Shown piece by piece: positions 7,824 to 14,329 of a DNA stretch of 14,329 nt. Within the stretch, counting starts at the first letter, position 1. The number at the start of each line of letters is the position of its first letter. Location of the stretch: contig CANEUJ010000028.1 in the NCBI GenBank assembly GCA_947441745.1, positions 1-14,329 on the forward strand, in the 5' to 3' direction. The notes beneath the pieces are model-generated. The model was not told the DNA's origin, did no database searches, and was given only the letters and a program-made list of their open reading frames with translations. The DNA comes from Neisseriaceae bacterium (GTDB taxonomy: Bacteria > Pseudomonadota > Gammaproteobacteria > Burkholderiales > UBA11063). The position numbers were made by a program, and so were the translations under genes.

Positions 7824-7831
7824 TTAAATAT

Positions 7832-8842
7832 CTAATTATTTAATAAAAAATTTACATAATTACTAATACCATCCTCCAAACTCAAAAACTCATGCTCACA
7901 ATGAGCTTCACGTAAATAGTCTAAATTGGCTTCTGTATAACACTGATAACGCCCTGCCAAATCTCCTGGGAAAGGAATATACTCAATAACACCATCTTTA
8001 ATAGCTTCCTCAAGTGTTAATTGAGGCTCATTTTTGTGAACTCTACAAGCATTAACTGTTGCTAATGCCAGAGAATTAAAACTTCGTGCTTTACCAGTAC
8101 CACAATTATAAATACCAGAGATTTCTTCAACTTCATTAATATGGTTATTAAAGAAAAACATATTGATTTTAACCACATCTTCAACAGAAATAAAATCACG
8201 TACCTGTTCACCATTGGCATAACCCTGACAGCCTTCAAATAATTTTACTTTACCAGTTTCTTGATATTGATTAAAATTATGAAGCACAACAGATGCCATC
8301 CTACCTTTATGAAACTCTCTTGGCCCATAAACATTATAATAACGAAGACCAACAACTGGTGCTGTTAAACCTGTTTCATAATAGCGTCTAACCATTTGAT
8401 CAAATAAAAACTTTGAATATGCATACACATTTAGCGGTAGCTCATGCTCTAACTCTTCAATAAAAGCTTCTTTATTACCATACACTGATGCTGATGACGC
8501 ATACACAAAAGGAATTTCATTCTTTTGAGCAAACTCCAAAAGAACACTTGAATACTCATAATTATTTTTCATCATATAACGACCATCTTGCTCAGTCGTA
8601 GCTGAACATGCTCCTTGATGGAATATATAATCAATTTCATTATTATAATTACCATCAGCAATTTCTTTAATAAAATCCTCTTTGTCCACAAAATCCAAGA
8701 TCTGACAATCAGCTAGGTTTTTTATCTTAGACCCATTGGTTAAATTATCTACCGCTATAATATCAGTATAACCCAAATTATTTAATGCTTTCACTAAATT
8801 TGAGCCTATAAAACCAAAAGCTCCAGTTACTACAATAATCAT
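7832..8842 (-). CDS. hldD: ADP-L-glycero-D-manno-heptose 6-epimerase
   Basis: This is a 336-residue extended short-chain dehydrogenase/reductase that epimerises ADP-D-glycero-D-manno-heptose to the L form, the last step in making the heptose precursor of LPS inner core. The NADP-binding glycine motif is TGAFGFIG (residues 6-13) and Asp32 closes beta-2 (IIAVDN). Catalytic residues are visible: Ser116 in VYASSAS, the YxxxK pair Tyr140-Lys144 in VYAYSK, and a second base near Lys180 in NVYGPREFHKGRMASV, a block highly specific for HldD. Length is normal. The start is backed by AGGGAG about 8 bases upstream. It lies 17 bases downstream of gpx and is probably co-transcribed with it. It shows that the organism makes heptose-containing LPS. 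The other heptose genes (gmhA, hldE, gmhB, waaC) are not here, so the gene is unlinked from its pathway in this window. Confidence 0.95.
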   Translation of the reverse strand: MIIVVTGAFGFIGSNLVKALNNLGYTDIIAVDNLTNGSKIKNLADCQILDFVDKEDFIKEIADGNYNNEIDYIFHQGACSATTEQDGRYMMKNNYEYSSVLLEFAQKNEIPFVYASSASVYGNKEAFIEELEHELPLNVYAYSKFLFDQMVRRYYETGLTAPVVGLRYYNVYGPREFHKGRMASVVLHNFNQYQETGKVKLFEGCQGYANGEQVRDFISVEDVVKINMFFFNNHINEVEEISGIYNCGTGKARSFNSLALATVNACRVHKNEPQLTLEEAIKDGVIEYIPFPGDLAGRYQCYTEANLDYLREAHCEHEFLSLEDGISNYVNFLLNN

Positions 8843-8859
8843 TAGCTCTTCTCCCTATA

Positions 8860-9339
8860 TTACAATATTTTTTCTATATCTTTTACTAATGCTTCAGGTG
8901 TAGTAATCGATGCAAAACGCTCTACAACTTCACCCTTACGATTAACTAAAAACTTAGTAAAATTCCATTTAATTGCTTCACTACCAAGTACACCTTTAGC
9001 AGAGTTTTTTAGGAATTTATATAATGGATCTGTATTATCCCCATTAACATCAATTTTAGCAAACATAGGAAAATTAACATCATAAGTTAAGCTACAAAAT
9101 TCTTTTATCTCAGCCTCATCACCTGGCTCTTGGCTACCAAATTGGTTACATGGAAAACCTAATACAACCAAACCCTTGTCTTTATAATTTTTGTATAATT
9201 CTTCAAGACCTGTATATTGTTTGGTAAACCCACATTTACTTGCAGTATTAACTATAAGTAAAACTTTATCTTTATAAATCGATAGATCAATCATTTGACC
9301 ATCAATGCTTTTTACTTTAAAATCATAAATTGTTTGCAT
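8860..9339 (-). CDS. gpx: Glutathione/thioredoxin peroxidase (Cys-type Gpx)
   Basis: This 159-residue enzyme reduces hydrogen and organic peroxides in the cytosol. The thioredoxin-fold domain carries the peroxidatic Cys36 (NTASKCGFT), Gln70 in FGSQEPG, and the Trp125-Asn126 pair (KWNFTKFL), which together form the Gpx catalytic tetrad. FPCNQF (62-67) is the second signature. Cys82 in KEFCSLT occupies the place of the resolving cysteine of thioredoxin-dependent Gpx, so thioredoxin may be the physiological reductant despite the family name; this is inference from position. Selenocysteine is not involved, since the active-site codon is Cys. There is no signal peptide. AGGAG lies 6 bases before the ATG. 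The repeat island starts only 20 bases upstream of the start, so the promoter must lie inside or beyond the repeats. hldD follows 17 bases downstream. Confidence 0.93.
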   Translation of the reverse strand: MQTIYDFKVKSIDGQMIDLSIYKDKVLLIVNTASKCGFTKQYTGLEELYKNYKDKGLVVLGFPCNQFGSQEPGDEAEIKEFCSLTYDVNFPMFAKIDVNGDNTDPLYKFLKNSAKGVLGSEAIKWNFTKFLVNRKGEVVERFASITTPEALVKDIEKIL

Positions 9340-9359
9340 AAAATACTCCTAAAAATTTA

Positions 9360-9387
9360 ATGGATCCCAGCCTCCGCTGGGATGACG
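9360..9387. repeat. Palindromic repeat copy 1 (ATCCCAGC stem)
   Basis: ATGGATCCCAGCCTCCGCTGGGATGACG has perfect 8-base arms ATCCCAGC (9364-9371) and GCTGGGAT (9376-9383) around the loop CTCC. The other copy at 9499-9526 is in the same orientation and differs only at the first loop base. The design resembles the short dispersed repeats (dRS3/NIME-like, with a 'VIPAxAGIx' translation) of several proteobacteria. Confidence 0.85.
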
Positions 9388-9424
9388 TGTGTAAAGCACT
9401 AGGATAGCACGCAAAGAGAACGTC

Positions 9425-9468
9425 ATCCTCGACCAAAATATAATGCGGCCCCAATAAGAATCGAGGAT
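9425..9468. repeat. Inverted repeat pair inside the repeat island
   Basis: ATCCTCGA (9425-9432) and TCGAGGAT (9461-9468) are perfect 8-base inverted arms around a 28-base AT/GC-mixed spacer. Both arms abut repeat-like sequence: GTCATCC on the left, and GATCCATACTC on the right, shared with the palindrome at 7358-7395. It probably belongs to the same repeat family as its flanks. Confidence 0.55.
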
Positions 9469-9498
9469 CCATACTCTAACTGTTTTTAGGGCAAGGGC

Positions 9499-9526
9499 AT
9501 GGATCCCAGCATCCGCTGGGATGACG
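9499..9526. repeat. Palindromic repeat copy 2 (ATCCCAGC stem)
   Basis: This is the second copy of the 28-base unit, with arms 9503-9510 and 9515-9522 and loop ATCC. It lies 139 bases from copy 1 in direct orientation. Together they flank the inverted pair at 9425-9468, giving a composite layout. Confidence 0.85.
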
Positions 9527-9560
9527 AATAAAGTGCTGGGATGACACAAATAAAGTGCTG
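9520..9560. repeat. Short direct repeat, two units of about 20 bases
   Basis: GATGACGAATAAAGTGCTGG (9520-9539) is followed at once by GATGACACAAATAAAGTGCTG (9540-9560), with one base changed and a small insertion. It overlaps the end of repeat copy 2, whose GATGAC it reuses. The rest of the gap up to the MidA stop at 9626 shows no gene. Confidence 0.6.
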
Positions 9561-9625
9561 AAACCACCCAATAAAACGACTGGGACTACGCCGTTGTAAT
9601 ACGTAGCTGCCAAATTTTAGCACAT

Positions 9626-10774
9626 CTACAAAGTATAGCTGCGATCATTGTTTGTAAAACCAAGCCAGTCAGAGACATCAATCCCGTGCGAAAAACCAAT
9701 AACTTTAAAAACCTCTCCCATTTCATTAGGTGAAGTTAAATAATTAACCTGACTAGTTAAGCGTAAATACTCGCTATCACTTAATTTTTGATGCCACAAA
9801 TCCAGTAACTCCACCATCCCACAATTTAATAAAAACCCTGCTTGGGTTGTATAACCAATAAAATCAAGCTCGTTATGAATAGCAGTTGTAGCAATACTAG
9901 TAAAATCAACACTTGTAGTAATATCAATCAAGCCTGGATATACCAGGATATCATCTAATAACTGATGCCTAAAAAAACCTCTTAGGGTTCCCGTGGCTTT
10001 AGCTAAGGAATAATATTCACTCTCAGAATGTCCATAGTCTATTAATAAAACAAACCCTCTGTTCAAAGACTGTGCCAAAGATTTTATAAAACCGCGGTTA
10101 TTGAGGCTAATCTCACTAGTATAATAATCCGCATTTAAATTTATTTTTTTTGCAATCTCTAGTAGTTCTGGTGATTGAAGCGGCACTTCTTTATAAACTA
10201 GATTATTATTACTATCTACTGAAATAACCCGCTCATTAAGTTTGCCATTATCCCATACTATAATATCACATGGCTGTGCATCAAGCACTTCATTTGCCAA
10301 AATAATCCCATCAAAATCGCTAGGAAGACTATCTAACCAAAATATTTTAGTTAATAAGTGTGGAGCTTTATCACTAATAAACGATTTTTGTAGGCTAACT
10401 AAATTAGCACTTAACTCTAGTACAAAGTAACAACTAACCTCATCCCCAAGAAACATAAGTAAATCAAGCATCATTTGCCCATTACCCGCACCAATTTCTA
10501 AAATATTGCGGTTATTTGGAATATGTTCCAATAATTCTTTTAGCTGTTTGGCGATACATTCACTAAATACTTTGGATACCATAGGTGCGGTAATAAAATC
10601 CCCAGCTTCACCAAACTTATGTAGCAGGTTATTATAATAACCATAATCTTTTTCGTATAAAGCAAGTTCCATATACTGACTAACTGAAATCGCATCACAT
10701 CCAATTTTATCAATTATTTTTTGTTTTAAACTATTAGTCAAAATAAGTTCTTCTGGGTGTAAATCAAAATTCAT
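9626..10774 (-). CDS. MidA/NDUFAF7-family SAM-dependent methyltransferase
   Basis: This is a 382-residue class I methyltransferase of the COG1565 (DUF185) family. N-terminal block EAGDFITAPMVSKVFSE (about 56-72) is a family signature. The SAM-binding motif I is ILEIGAGNGQMM (91-102), followed by ILANEVLDAQP (158-168) and LLIDYGHSE (243-251). The C-terminal block GTLRGFFRH...VDFTSI is also typical. The eukaryotic orthologue NDUFAF7 dimethylates an arginine of complex I subunit NDUFS2. The bacterial substrate is unknown, and no complex I genes are present here. It is the last gene of a four-gene operon, and its ATG follows the stop of the PAP2 gene with no bases between, so translational coupling is likely. 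Downstream lies the repeat island rather than a clear terminator. The family call is firm; the substrate is not known. Confidence 0.88.
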   Translation of the reverse strand: MNFDLHPEELILTNSLKQKIIDKIGCDAISVSQYMELALYEKDYGYYNNLLHKFGEAGDFITAPMVSKVFSECIAKQLKELLEHIPNNRNILEIGAGNGQMMLDLLMFLGDEVSCYFVLELSANLVSLQKSFISDKAPHLLTKIFWLDSLPSDFDGIILANEVLDAQPCDIIVWDNGKLNERVISVDSNNNLVYKEVPLQSPELLEIAKKINLNADYYTSEISLNNRGFIKSLAQSLNRGFVLLIDYGHSESEYYSLAKATGTLRGFFRHQLLDDILVYPGLIDITTSVDFTSIATTAIHNELDFIGYTTQAGFLLNCGMVELLDLWHQKLSDSEYLRLTSQVNYLTSPNEMGEVFKVIGFSHGIDVSDWLGFTNNDRSYTL

Positions 10775-11539
10775 TTATTTTAACCCCAAAAGTCTATGTT
10801 TATTAGACTCATAACAGCTAATACCAAGAATAAGACCAAATATTGATGCAATATATACATCACTTATCCAATGGTTTAGGGTATAAACTCTTGCAAATTC
10901 CATTATAATCACACATAATACCAGTATGGTTTTCACTAAATTGGTTTTAACACTCAGAAAAAACGGGGTAACTGCAGCAACTATTGTTACTACATGGCCT
11001 GATGGCATACTATTATACGCATAAAACAAATCAGTAAAATGCCTGGCACCTGTTGCAAAAAAATGGAAGAAATTAAATGGATCCATGCCAATCCCAGGTC
11101 GCTCACGATTAAATACAAACTTCATTACCGCATTAAATAAACCAGCATAAATTGACGCCATAAAGCTTATTTTTGCAACTATTGCCATTTTTTGTTGCCC
11201 TAAAAACTGAAAGAGCAGAAAAAATGTAAAAATAACAGTGCCAATAAACCAACCCTCACCCATAGCATTTATAAAATCAACGCATTTATAAAAACTATGA
11301 TTGTAATAATCTTTGGATAATTGTGATATTGGCATATCTATAAACATGATTATCACAAAAAGGATTATCAACACTAACAATATACGCTTAGGGTGAGATT
11401 GCACAACAGTTTTAAATTGCCCCCACATTCCAACCCAATAACCATCGCGAATAAAATCAACTATATAAAATGCCGCAACTAATGCATAAAATAATCCAAT
11501 CACTAGTAGCGGTTGGGGCATTTTAATATATTCAATCAT
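10775..11539 (-). CDS. PAP2-family membrane phosphatase
   Basis: This is a 254-residue integral membrane protein with about six hydrophobic segments (near 8-28, 52-70, 98-112, 120-140, 184-200, 204-218, 229-243). The three phosphatidic acid phosphatase type 2 motifs are complete: Lys140-X6-Arg147-Pro148 (KFVFNRERP), PSGH at 179-182, and Arg217-X5-His223-X3-Asp227 (RVYTLNHWISD). PAP2 enzymes dephosphorylate lipid phosphates such as undecaprenyl pyrophosphate, phosphatidylglycerophosphate or lipid A at the periplasmic face; the substrate is not decided here. There is no good ribosome binding site at the ATG, and a second ATG exists at codon 7, so the exact start is uncertain. It is 12 bases downstream of the aminotransferase gene and directly abuts the MidA gene. 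A role recycling a lipid carrier beside a nucleotide-sugar enzyme is plausible but inferred only from position. Confidence 0.9.
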   Translation of the reverse strand: MIEYIKMPQPLLVIGLFYALVAAFYIVDFIRDGYWVGMWGQFKTVVQSHPKRILLVLIILFVIIMFIDMPISQLSKDYYNHSFYKCVDFINAMGEGWFIGTVIFTFFLLFQFLGQQKMAIVAKISFMASIYAGLFNAVMKFVFNRERPGIGMDPFNFFHFFATGARHFTDLFYAYNSMPSGHVVTIVAAVTPFFLSVKTNLVKTILVLCVIIMEFARVYTLNHWISDVYIASIFGLILGISCYESNKHRLLGLK

Positions 11540-11551
11540 TTGGTAAAATTA

Positions 11552-12640
11552 TCACAAACTATTTTTCACTACTGAGACTATCTTATCTTGCGTTGCTTCA
11601 TCAAGATATGGATGCATCGGTAAACTAACTATGCTTTTTGCAACTCTCTCAGAATGAGGTAATGGCTGATTATCATAATATTTTGCTAATGCTGGTTGTA
11701 AATGTAGTGGTATTGGATAATGAACTGCAGTTGGAACCCCTTGAGTATTAAGCTTTTCAATAAAATTATCACGGTTTTTAACTATCAAAGAGTACTGTGC
11801 ATAAACATGAGTATTACCTCGTGCAGTATAAGGAGTTATACAATCTGTATCTTTTAATAATTCATGATAACGTTTACCTATTTTATCACGAAGCTCTACT
11901 TCTTTTGGAAACACACGCATTTTTGCCAATAATATACCAGCTTGTATGGTATCAAGACGACCATTTAGCCCCAAAATCTTATGATGATAGCGTGCATCTT
12001 GGCCATGGATTCTAATCCAACGAATTTTCTCATTAAGAGCTTCGTCATTGGTAAAACAAGCACCACCATCACCATATGCACCTAATGGCTTGGATGGGAA
12101 GAAACTAGTACACGAAATTGTAGTCATACTACATGAATGTTTATCATTATGCTTAGCCCCAAAACTTTGGGCAGCATCCTCAATCACCGCTAGATTATGT
12201 TTAGCAGCGATTTTATTAATCGCATCAATATTAGCACATTGACCAAATAAGCCAACGGCGATAATTGCTTTAGTCCTCGGTGTTATTGCAGCTTCAATTA
12301 GCTCATGGTCAAGATTATAAGTATCTGGATCAATATCAACAAATACAGGCTTAACTCCAATGAGAGCCGCCATTGATGCTGTTGCAATAAAGGTAAATGC
12401 TGGAACAATAACTTCATCATTAACCCCAATATCAAGTGCCATTAAAGCTATTAATAACGCCTTAGTACCATCAGCAACCCCGATACAATGTTTGGCACCT
12501 GTATAGTTGGTTAAAACTGACTCTAATTCATCTACTTTTTTACCCATTATGTACTGGCCTGAATCAAGAACTTCATTAATCTCTTTTAATACATCTTGTT
12601 TAATATATTCATACTGTTTTTTTAAATCAATAAATTGCAT
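11552..12640 (-). CDS. DegT/DnrJ/EryC1-family sugar aminotransferase (WbpE-like)
   Basis: This 362-residue PLP enzyme converts a keto nucleotide-sugar to an amino sugar. The start MQFIDLKKQY is typical. AHHCIGVADGT-type binding block is HCIGVADGTKALLIAL (51-66). Asp155 in VIEDAAQSFGA contacts the PLP ring nitrogen, and the Schiff-base lysine is Lys184 in SFFPSKPLGAYGDGGA. The FPSKPLG..GDGG and IHGQDARYHH forms are those of WbpE/WlbC, which make UDP-2-acetamido-3-amino-glucuronate for O-antigen; this is closest-family inference. The frame extends three codons upstream to a GTG (12649) overlapping the cyclo-ligase stop. I prefer ATG 12640, two bases after that stop, because family members begin with this MxFIDL sequence. 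The usual partner genes (WbpA, WbpB, WbpD) are absent here. Second gene of the four-gene operon. Confidence 0.88.
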   Translation of the reverse strand: MQFIDLKKQYEYIKQDVLKEINEVLDSGQYIMGKKVDELESVLTNYTGAKHCIGVADGTKALLIALMALDIGVNDEVIVPAFTFIATASMAALIGVKPVFVDIDPDTYNLDHELIEAAITPRTKAIIAVGLFGQCANIDAINKIAAKHNLAVIEDAAQSFGAKHNDKHSCSMTTISCTSFFPSKPLGAYGDGGACFTNDEALNEKIRWIRIHGQDARYHHKILGLNGRLDTIQAGILLAKMRVFPKEVELRDKIGKRYHELLKDTDCITPYTARGNTHVYAQYSLIVKNRDNFIEKLNTQGVPTAVHYPIPLHLQPALAKYYDNQPLPHSERVAKSIVSLPMHPYLDEATQDKIVSVVKNSL

Positions 12641-12642
12641 TT

Positions 12643-13221
12643 TTAACACTTTCTATTTAAAACTTCTAAACCATTTTCCGAAACAAAATAATCAAGCTGA
12701 ACATCAAAATTCTCTTTGGGTAAATCACCCAAATACATTTGAATAGAATATCCAGCACCACATAGTTTTGGTATTTTCTCTGCTAAATTCATAATATCAC
12801 CCAAGGTAGCATCATAATAGCCACCACCTTTACCAAGACGGTACCCTCTCTTATCTATAGCTACTAATGGTAATATAATTAGGTCTACATTATACCACTT
12901 CATTGGATTAGTAGGTATATAGTCAGGCTCCACAAAAATACTCTTTATTGTAAAATCATATGGCATTAATAACATTTGACGTTCTTTGTGATAAGTAACA
13001 GGTTGAAATAATTGCTTTTGCTCCTTAATACAATAATCAATTATAGGAGCCAAACTAATCTCCCATCCATAAGCATGATATATGGCAATTTTGTTTACAC
13101 TATCAAGTAATGGCTTTATATTATCTAAAAGCTTTTTAGAATATTCAAAACGCTGATTAATATCTAATTTTTGACACTTAATAATAAATTCGCTACGAAG
13201 TATATTTTTCTCATTGTGCAT
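12643..13221 (-). CDS. ygfA: 5-formyltetrahydrofolate cyclo-ligase
   Basis: This 192-residue protein belongs to the methenyl-THF synthetase family, which uses ATP to convert 5-formyl-THF to 5,10-methenyl-THF and so returns folate to one-carbon metabolism. The signature GYRLGKGGGYYD (126-137) is the folate and nucleotide binding region. The N-terminal basic KNILRSEF helix and the PLVAID block just before the signature are typical. Length is normal for the family. GAGTG lies 7 bases before the ATG. It is the first gene of the operon: the stop is two bases before the aminotransferase ATG. A plausible -10 (TATAAT) sits about 30 bases upstream on the minus strand. The family is sometimes linked to 6S RNA (ssrS-ygfA) in other proteobacteria, but no 6S RNA can be recognised in the 170-base gap upstream. 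Confidence 0.92.
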   Translation of the reverse strand: MHNEKNILRSEFIIKCQKLDINQRFEYSKKLLDNIKPLLDSVNKIAIYHAYGWEISLAPIIDYCIKEQKQLFQPVTYHKERQMLLMPYDFTIKSIFVEPDYIPTNPMKWYNVDLIILPLVAIDKRGYRLGKGGGYYDATLGDIMNLAEKIPKLCGAGYSIQMYLGDLPKENFDVQLDYFVSENGLEVLNRKC

Positions 13222-13251
13222 AAAATTTCACTCATAAGTTTTTGGCTAATT

Positions 13252-13257
13252 ATTATA
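13252..13257 (-). promoter_or_regulatory. Candidate -10 box of the cyclo-ligase operon
   Basis: A perfect TATAAT on the minus strand lies 30 bases upstream of the cyclo-ligase ATG. The best -35 nearby (TTTATC, 16 bases upstream) is poor. Position between the LRR gene terminator and the operon start fits an operon promoter. Confidence 0.38.
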
Positions 13258-13300
13258 GCATTTATAAATCTGAGATAAATTAATTTTACAATTTCATAAC

Positions 13301-13331
13301 ATAAAACCCCTAATTTAGTTAGGGGTTTTAT
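13301..13331 (-). terminator. Intrinsic terminator downstream of the LRR gene
   Basis: A perfect 13-base stem, ATAAAACCCCTAA (13301-13313) with its complement (13319-13331), closes a 5-base loop. The minus strand reads GGGGTTTTAT through the 3' arm, giving the T-run after the GC core. It lies 61 bases past the LRR stop and would shield the cyclo-ligase operon. The design can also work on the plus strand. Confidence 0.8.
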
Positions 13332-13346
13332 AGTTACGTATTTATC

Positions 13347-13381
13347 ATGCCATCCACTTAATACACTTAAGTGGGTTGCAT
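13347..13381. repeat. Imperfect hairpin next to the terminator
   Basis: CCACTTAA (13354-13361) pairs with TTAAGTGG (13367-13374) around the loop TACAC. The stem extends outwards with a G-T wobble, A-T, one mismatch, and then ATGC with GCAT (13347-13350 and 13378-13381). It lies 10 bases after the LRR stop codon, before the terminator hairpin, and could protect the 3' end of that mRNA. It lacks a T-run of its own. Confidence 0.55.
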
Positions 13382-13391
13382 CAGTTACTAA

Positions 13392-14329
13392 TTAAGGTGA
13401 TTTACAGATACTTGTAGTAAATCTCTGCTGACATAATGCTTGATCTGCCATTGTTACACTTGTAAGTGGGCAAGCATGGAATGGGGAGTTACCACTAATA
13501 CTTTTTACATTAGTCATAATTACACTCTCAAGGTTGTAGTTATACGCGAATGCCCAATTACCAATATTTATTACCTTAGGCATATTTACACTCGTAAGTG
13601 CACATCTGGCGAATGCATCCTGGCTAATAGTTTCTACATTAAGCATATTTACACTCGTAAGTTGGCCGTCATTCATAAAGGCACCAATACCAACATTTTT
13701 TACATTCGGCATAGTTACACTTGTAAGTGCGGTGTTACCCCTGAATGCATTATCACCAATAGTTCTTACATTAAGCATATTTACACTTGTAAGTGCGGTG
13801 TTATCCCTGAATGCATTATCACCAATAGTTCTTACATTAAGCATATTTACACTTGTAAGTGAGGTGTTACCAGCGAATGCCCAATCAGCAATCTTTGTTA
13901 CCACAGGCACATTTATACTTTCAAGTGCTATGGCATTATGGAATGCAAAAGTACCAATAGTTGTTACCAAAGGCATATTTATACTTTTAAGTGCGGAGTT
14001 ACCATTGAATGCAGTATCACCAATAGTGTTTACATTAGGTATATTTACACTTGTAAGTACTCTGCTACCTCTGAATGCACCAAGACCAATAGTTGTTACA
14101 TTCGGCATAATTACACTTTTAAGTGCGGAGTTAGCAGGCACGGTGTCATTCTCAAATGCAAGACTCTCAATAGTTGTTACATTCGGCATAATTACACTTG
14201 TAAGTGCTGTGTTATTATAGAATGCACGATAACCAATAGTTGTTACATTCGGCATAGTTACACTTGTAAGTACTTTGTTACCCTTGAATGCATTAGCACC
14301 AATAGCTGTTATATCGGTCGGGATAACTA
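13392..14329 (-). CDS. BspA-like leucine-rich-repeat protein, C-terminal part (N-terminus outside window)
   Basis: The frame is open to the window edge: reading in from 14327 gives VIPTDITAIGANAFKGNKVL, so an ATG at 14255 is internal. The visible 311 residues are 13 tandem repeats, mostly exactly 22 residues, with consensus MPNVTTIGxxAFxxNxALTSVx. This is the LRR_5/BspA type found in surface proteins of bacteria and trichomonads. One repeat has a 5-residue insertion (TVPANSALKS region) and one lacks a residue (AFARCALTS). The chain ends with a non-repeat tail of 19 residues, MADQALCQQRFTTSICKSP, carrying two Cys that could form a disulfide. Any signal peptide would be upstream and cannot be seen. 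No transmembrane anchor, LPXTG motif or type IX sorting domain is present at the C-terminus. In other bacteria such repeats mediate adhesion or host binding; here that is inference. Transcription ends at the hairpin 61 bases beyond. Confidence 0.9.
   Translation of the reverse strand, partial: VIPTDITAIGANAFKGNKVLTSVTMPNVTTIGYRAFYNNTALTSVIMPNVTTIESLAFENDTVPANSALKSVIMPNVTTIGLGAFRGSRVLTSVNIPNVNTIGDTAFNGNSALKSINMPLVTTIGTFAFHNAIALESINVPVVTKIADWAFAGNTSLTSVNMLNVRTIGDNAFRDNTALTSVNMLNVRTIGDNAFRGNTALTSVTMPNVKNVGIGAFMNDGQLTSVNMLNVETISQDAFARCALTSVNMPKVINIGNWAFAYNYNLESVIMTNVKSISGNSPFHACPLTSVTMADQALCQQRFTTSICKSP
13715..13846 (-). repeat. Recent tandem duplication of a 66-base LRR unit
   Basis: Bases 13715-13780 and 13781-13846 differ at one position only (13738 versus 13804), which changes Gly to Asp in MLNVRTIGDNAFR[G/D]NTALTSV. 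Other neighbouring LRR units differ at many positions, so this pair is the youngest duplication in the array. Confidence 0.85.

Noticed and set aside
7600..7827. 75-codon plus-strand frame in the gap before hldD
   Set aside because: It is the shadow of the minus-strand RhuM remnant, where the conserved family blocks are found.
9349..9567. 72-codon minus-strand frame reading VIPADAGIH and SGGWDP
   Set aside because: It consists of the palindromic repeats read as protein, a frequent false annotation. It has no ribosome binding site or independent family support.
13222..13391. Possible 6S RNA (ssrS) upstream of the cyclo-ligase, as in other proteobacteria
   Set aside because: The gap is only 170 bases and is filled by the -10 box and two hairpins. 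No long bulged 6S-like fold is recognisable.
13440..14220. Two long plus-strand frames antisense to the LRR gene
   Set aside because: They arise because the 66-base repeat keeps several frames open. The minus-strand frame has the clear LRR consensus and a terminator.
13392..14329. Regular 66-base periodicity as a possible CRISPR array
   Set aside because: The whole period is coding and degenerate, with no constant repeat and unique spacer. It is a protein repeat array.

Overview
This window is AT-rich bacterial chromosome from a Gram-negative organism. The heptose epimerase HldD (LPS inner core), the short-domain L,D-transpeptidase, and the GyrA-box and C-terminal domain of GyrA all fit a low-GC proteobacterium. 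The sequence alone does not settle the genus. Palindromic repeats whose translation reads 'VIPADAGIH', and a BspA-like leucine-rich-repeat protein, are common in small or host-associated proteobacteria, but that is only suggestive.

Layout from left to right. (1) Bases 1-915 hold the 3' end of gyrA on the plus strand. (2) A minus-strand pair follows: a Cof-type HAD phosphatase and then a PlsC acyltransferase, which converges on gyrA. (3) A plus-strand cluster from 2698 to 6295 holds two tandem, roughly 90% identical ArcD-like basic amino acid/polyamine antiporters and an exported YkuD-type L,D-transpeptidase. (4) Its stop codon overlaps the stop of a minus-strand pair: a ParA ATPase and a 94-residue protein of unknown family. 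(5) Bases 7244-7831 contain no intact gene. They hold the parA promoter, a 38-base palindrome, and a decayed RhuM-family gene that gene callers miss because it lacks a start and has an internal stop. (6) gpx and hldD form a minus-strand pair. Upstream of gpx lies a 200-base island of palindromic and direct repeats. (7) Four tightly packed minus-strand genes form an operon: 5-formyl-THF cyclo-ligase, a WbpE-like sugar aminotransferase, a PAP2 membrane phosphatase and a MidA/NDUFAF7-type methyltransferase. (8) Beyond a strong hairpin terminator, the window ends inside a gene made of 22-residue BspA-type leucine-rich repeats.

Several genes serve the cell envelope: phosphatidic acid synthesis, LPS heptose, a nucleotide-sugar aminotransferase, a lipid phosphatase and peptidoglycan cross-linking. 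They are not arranged as one pathway locus.

The most interesting parts are four. They are the orphan ParA with its small partner beside a degraded RhuM gene and a palindrome; the mosaic pattern of divergence between the two antiporters; the recent 66-base repeat duplication inside the LRR gene; and the shared sequence linking the two repeat loci. I see no clear complete novel defence or mobile system. The ParA pair is the best candidate for something undescribed.
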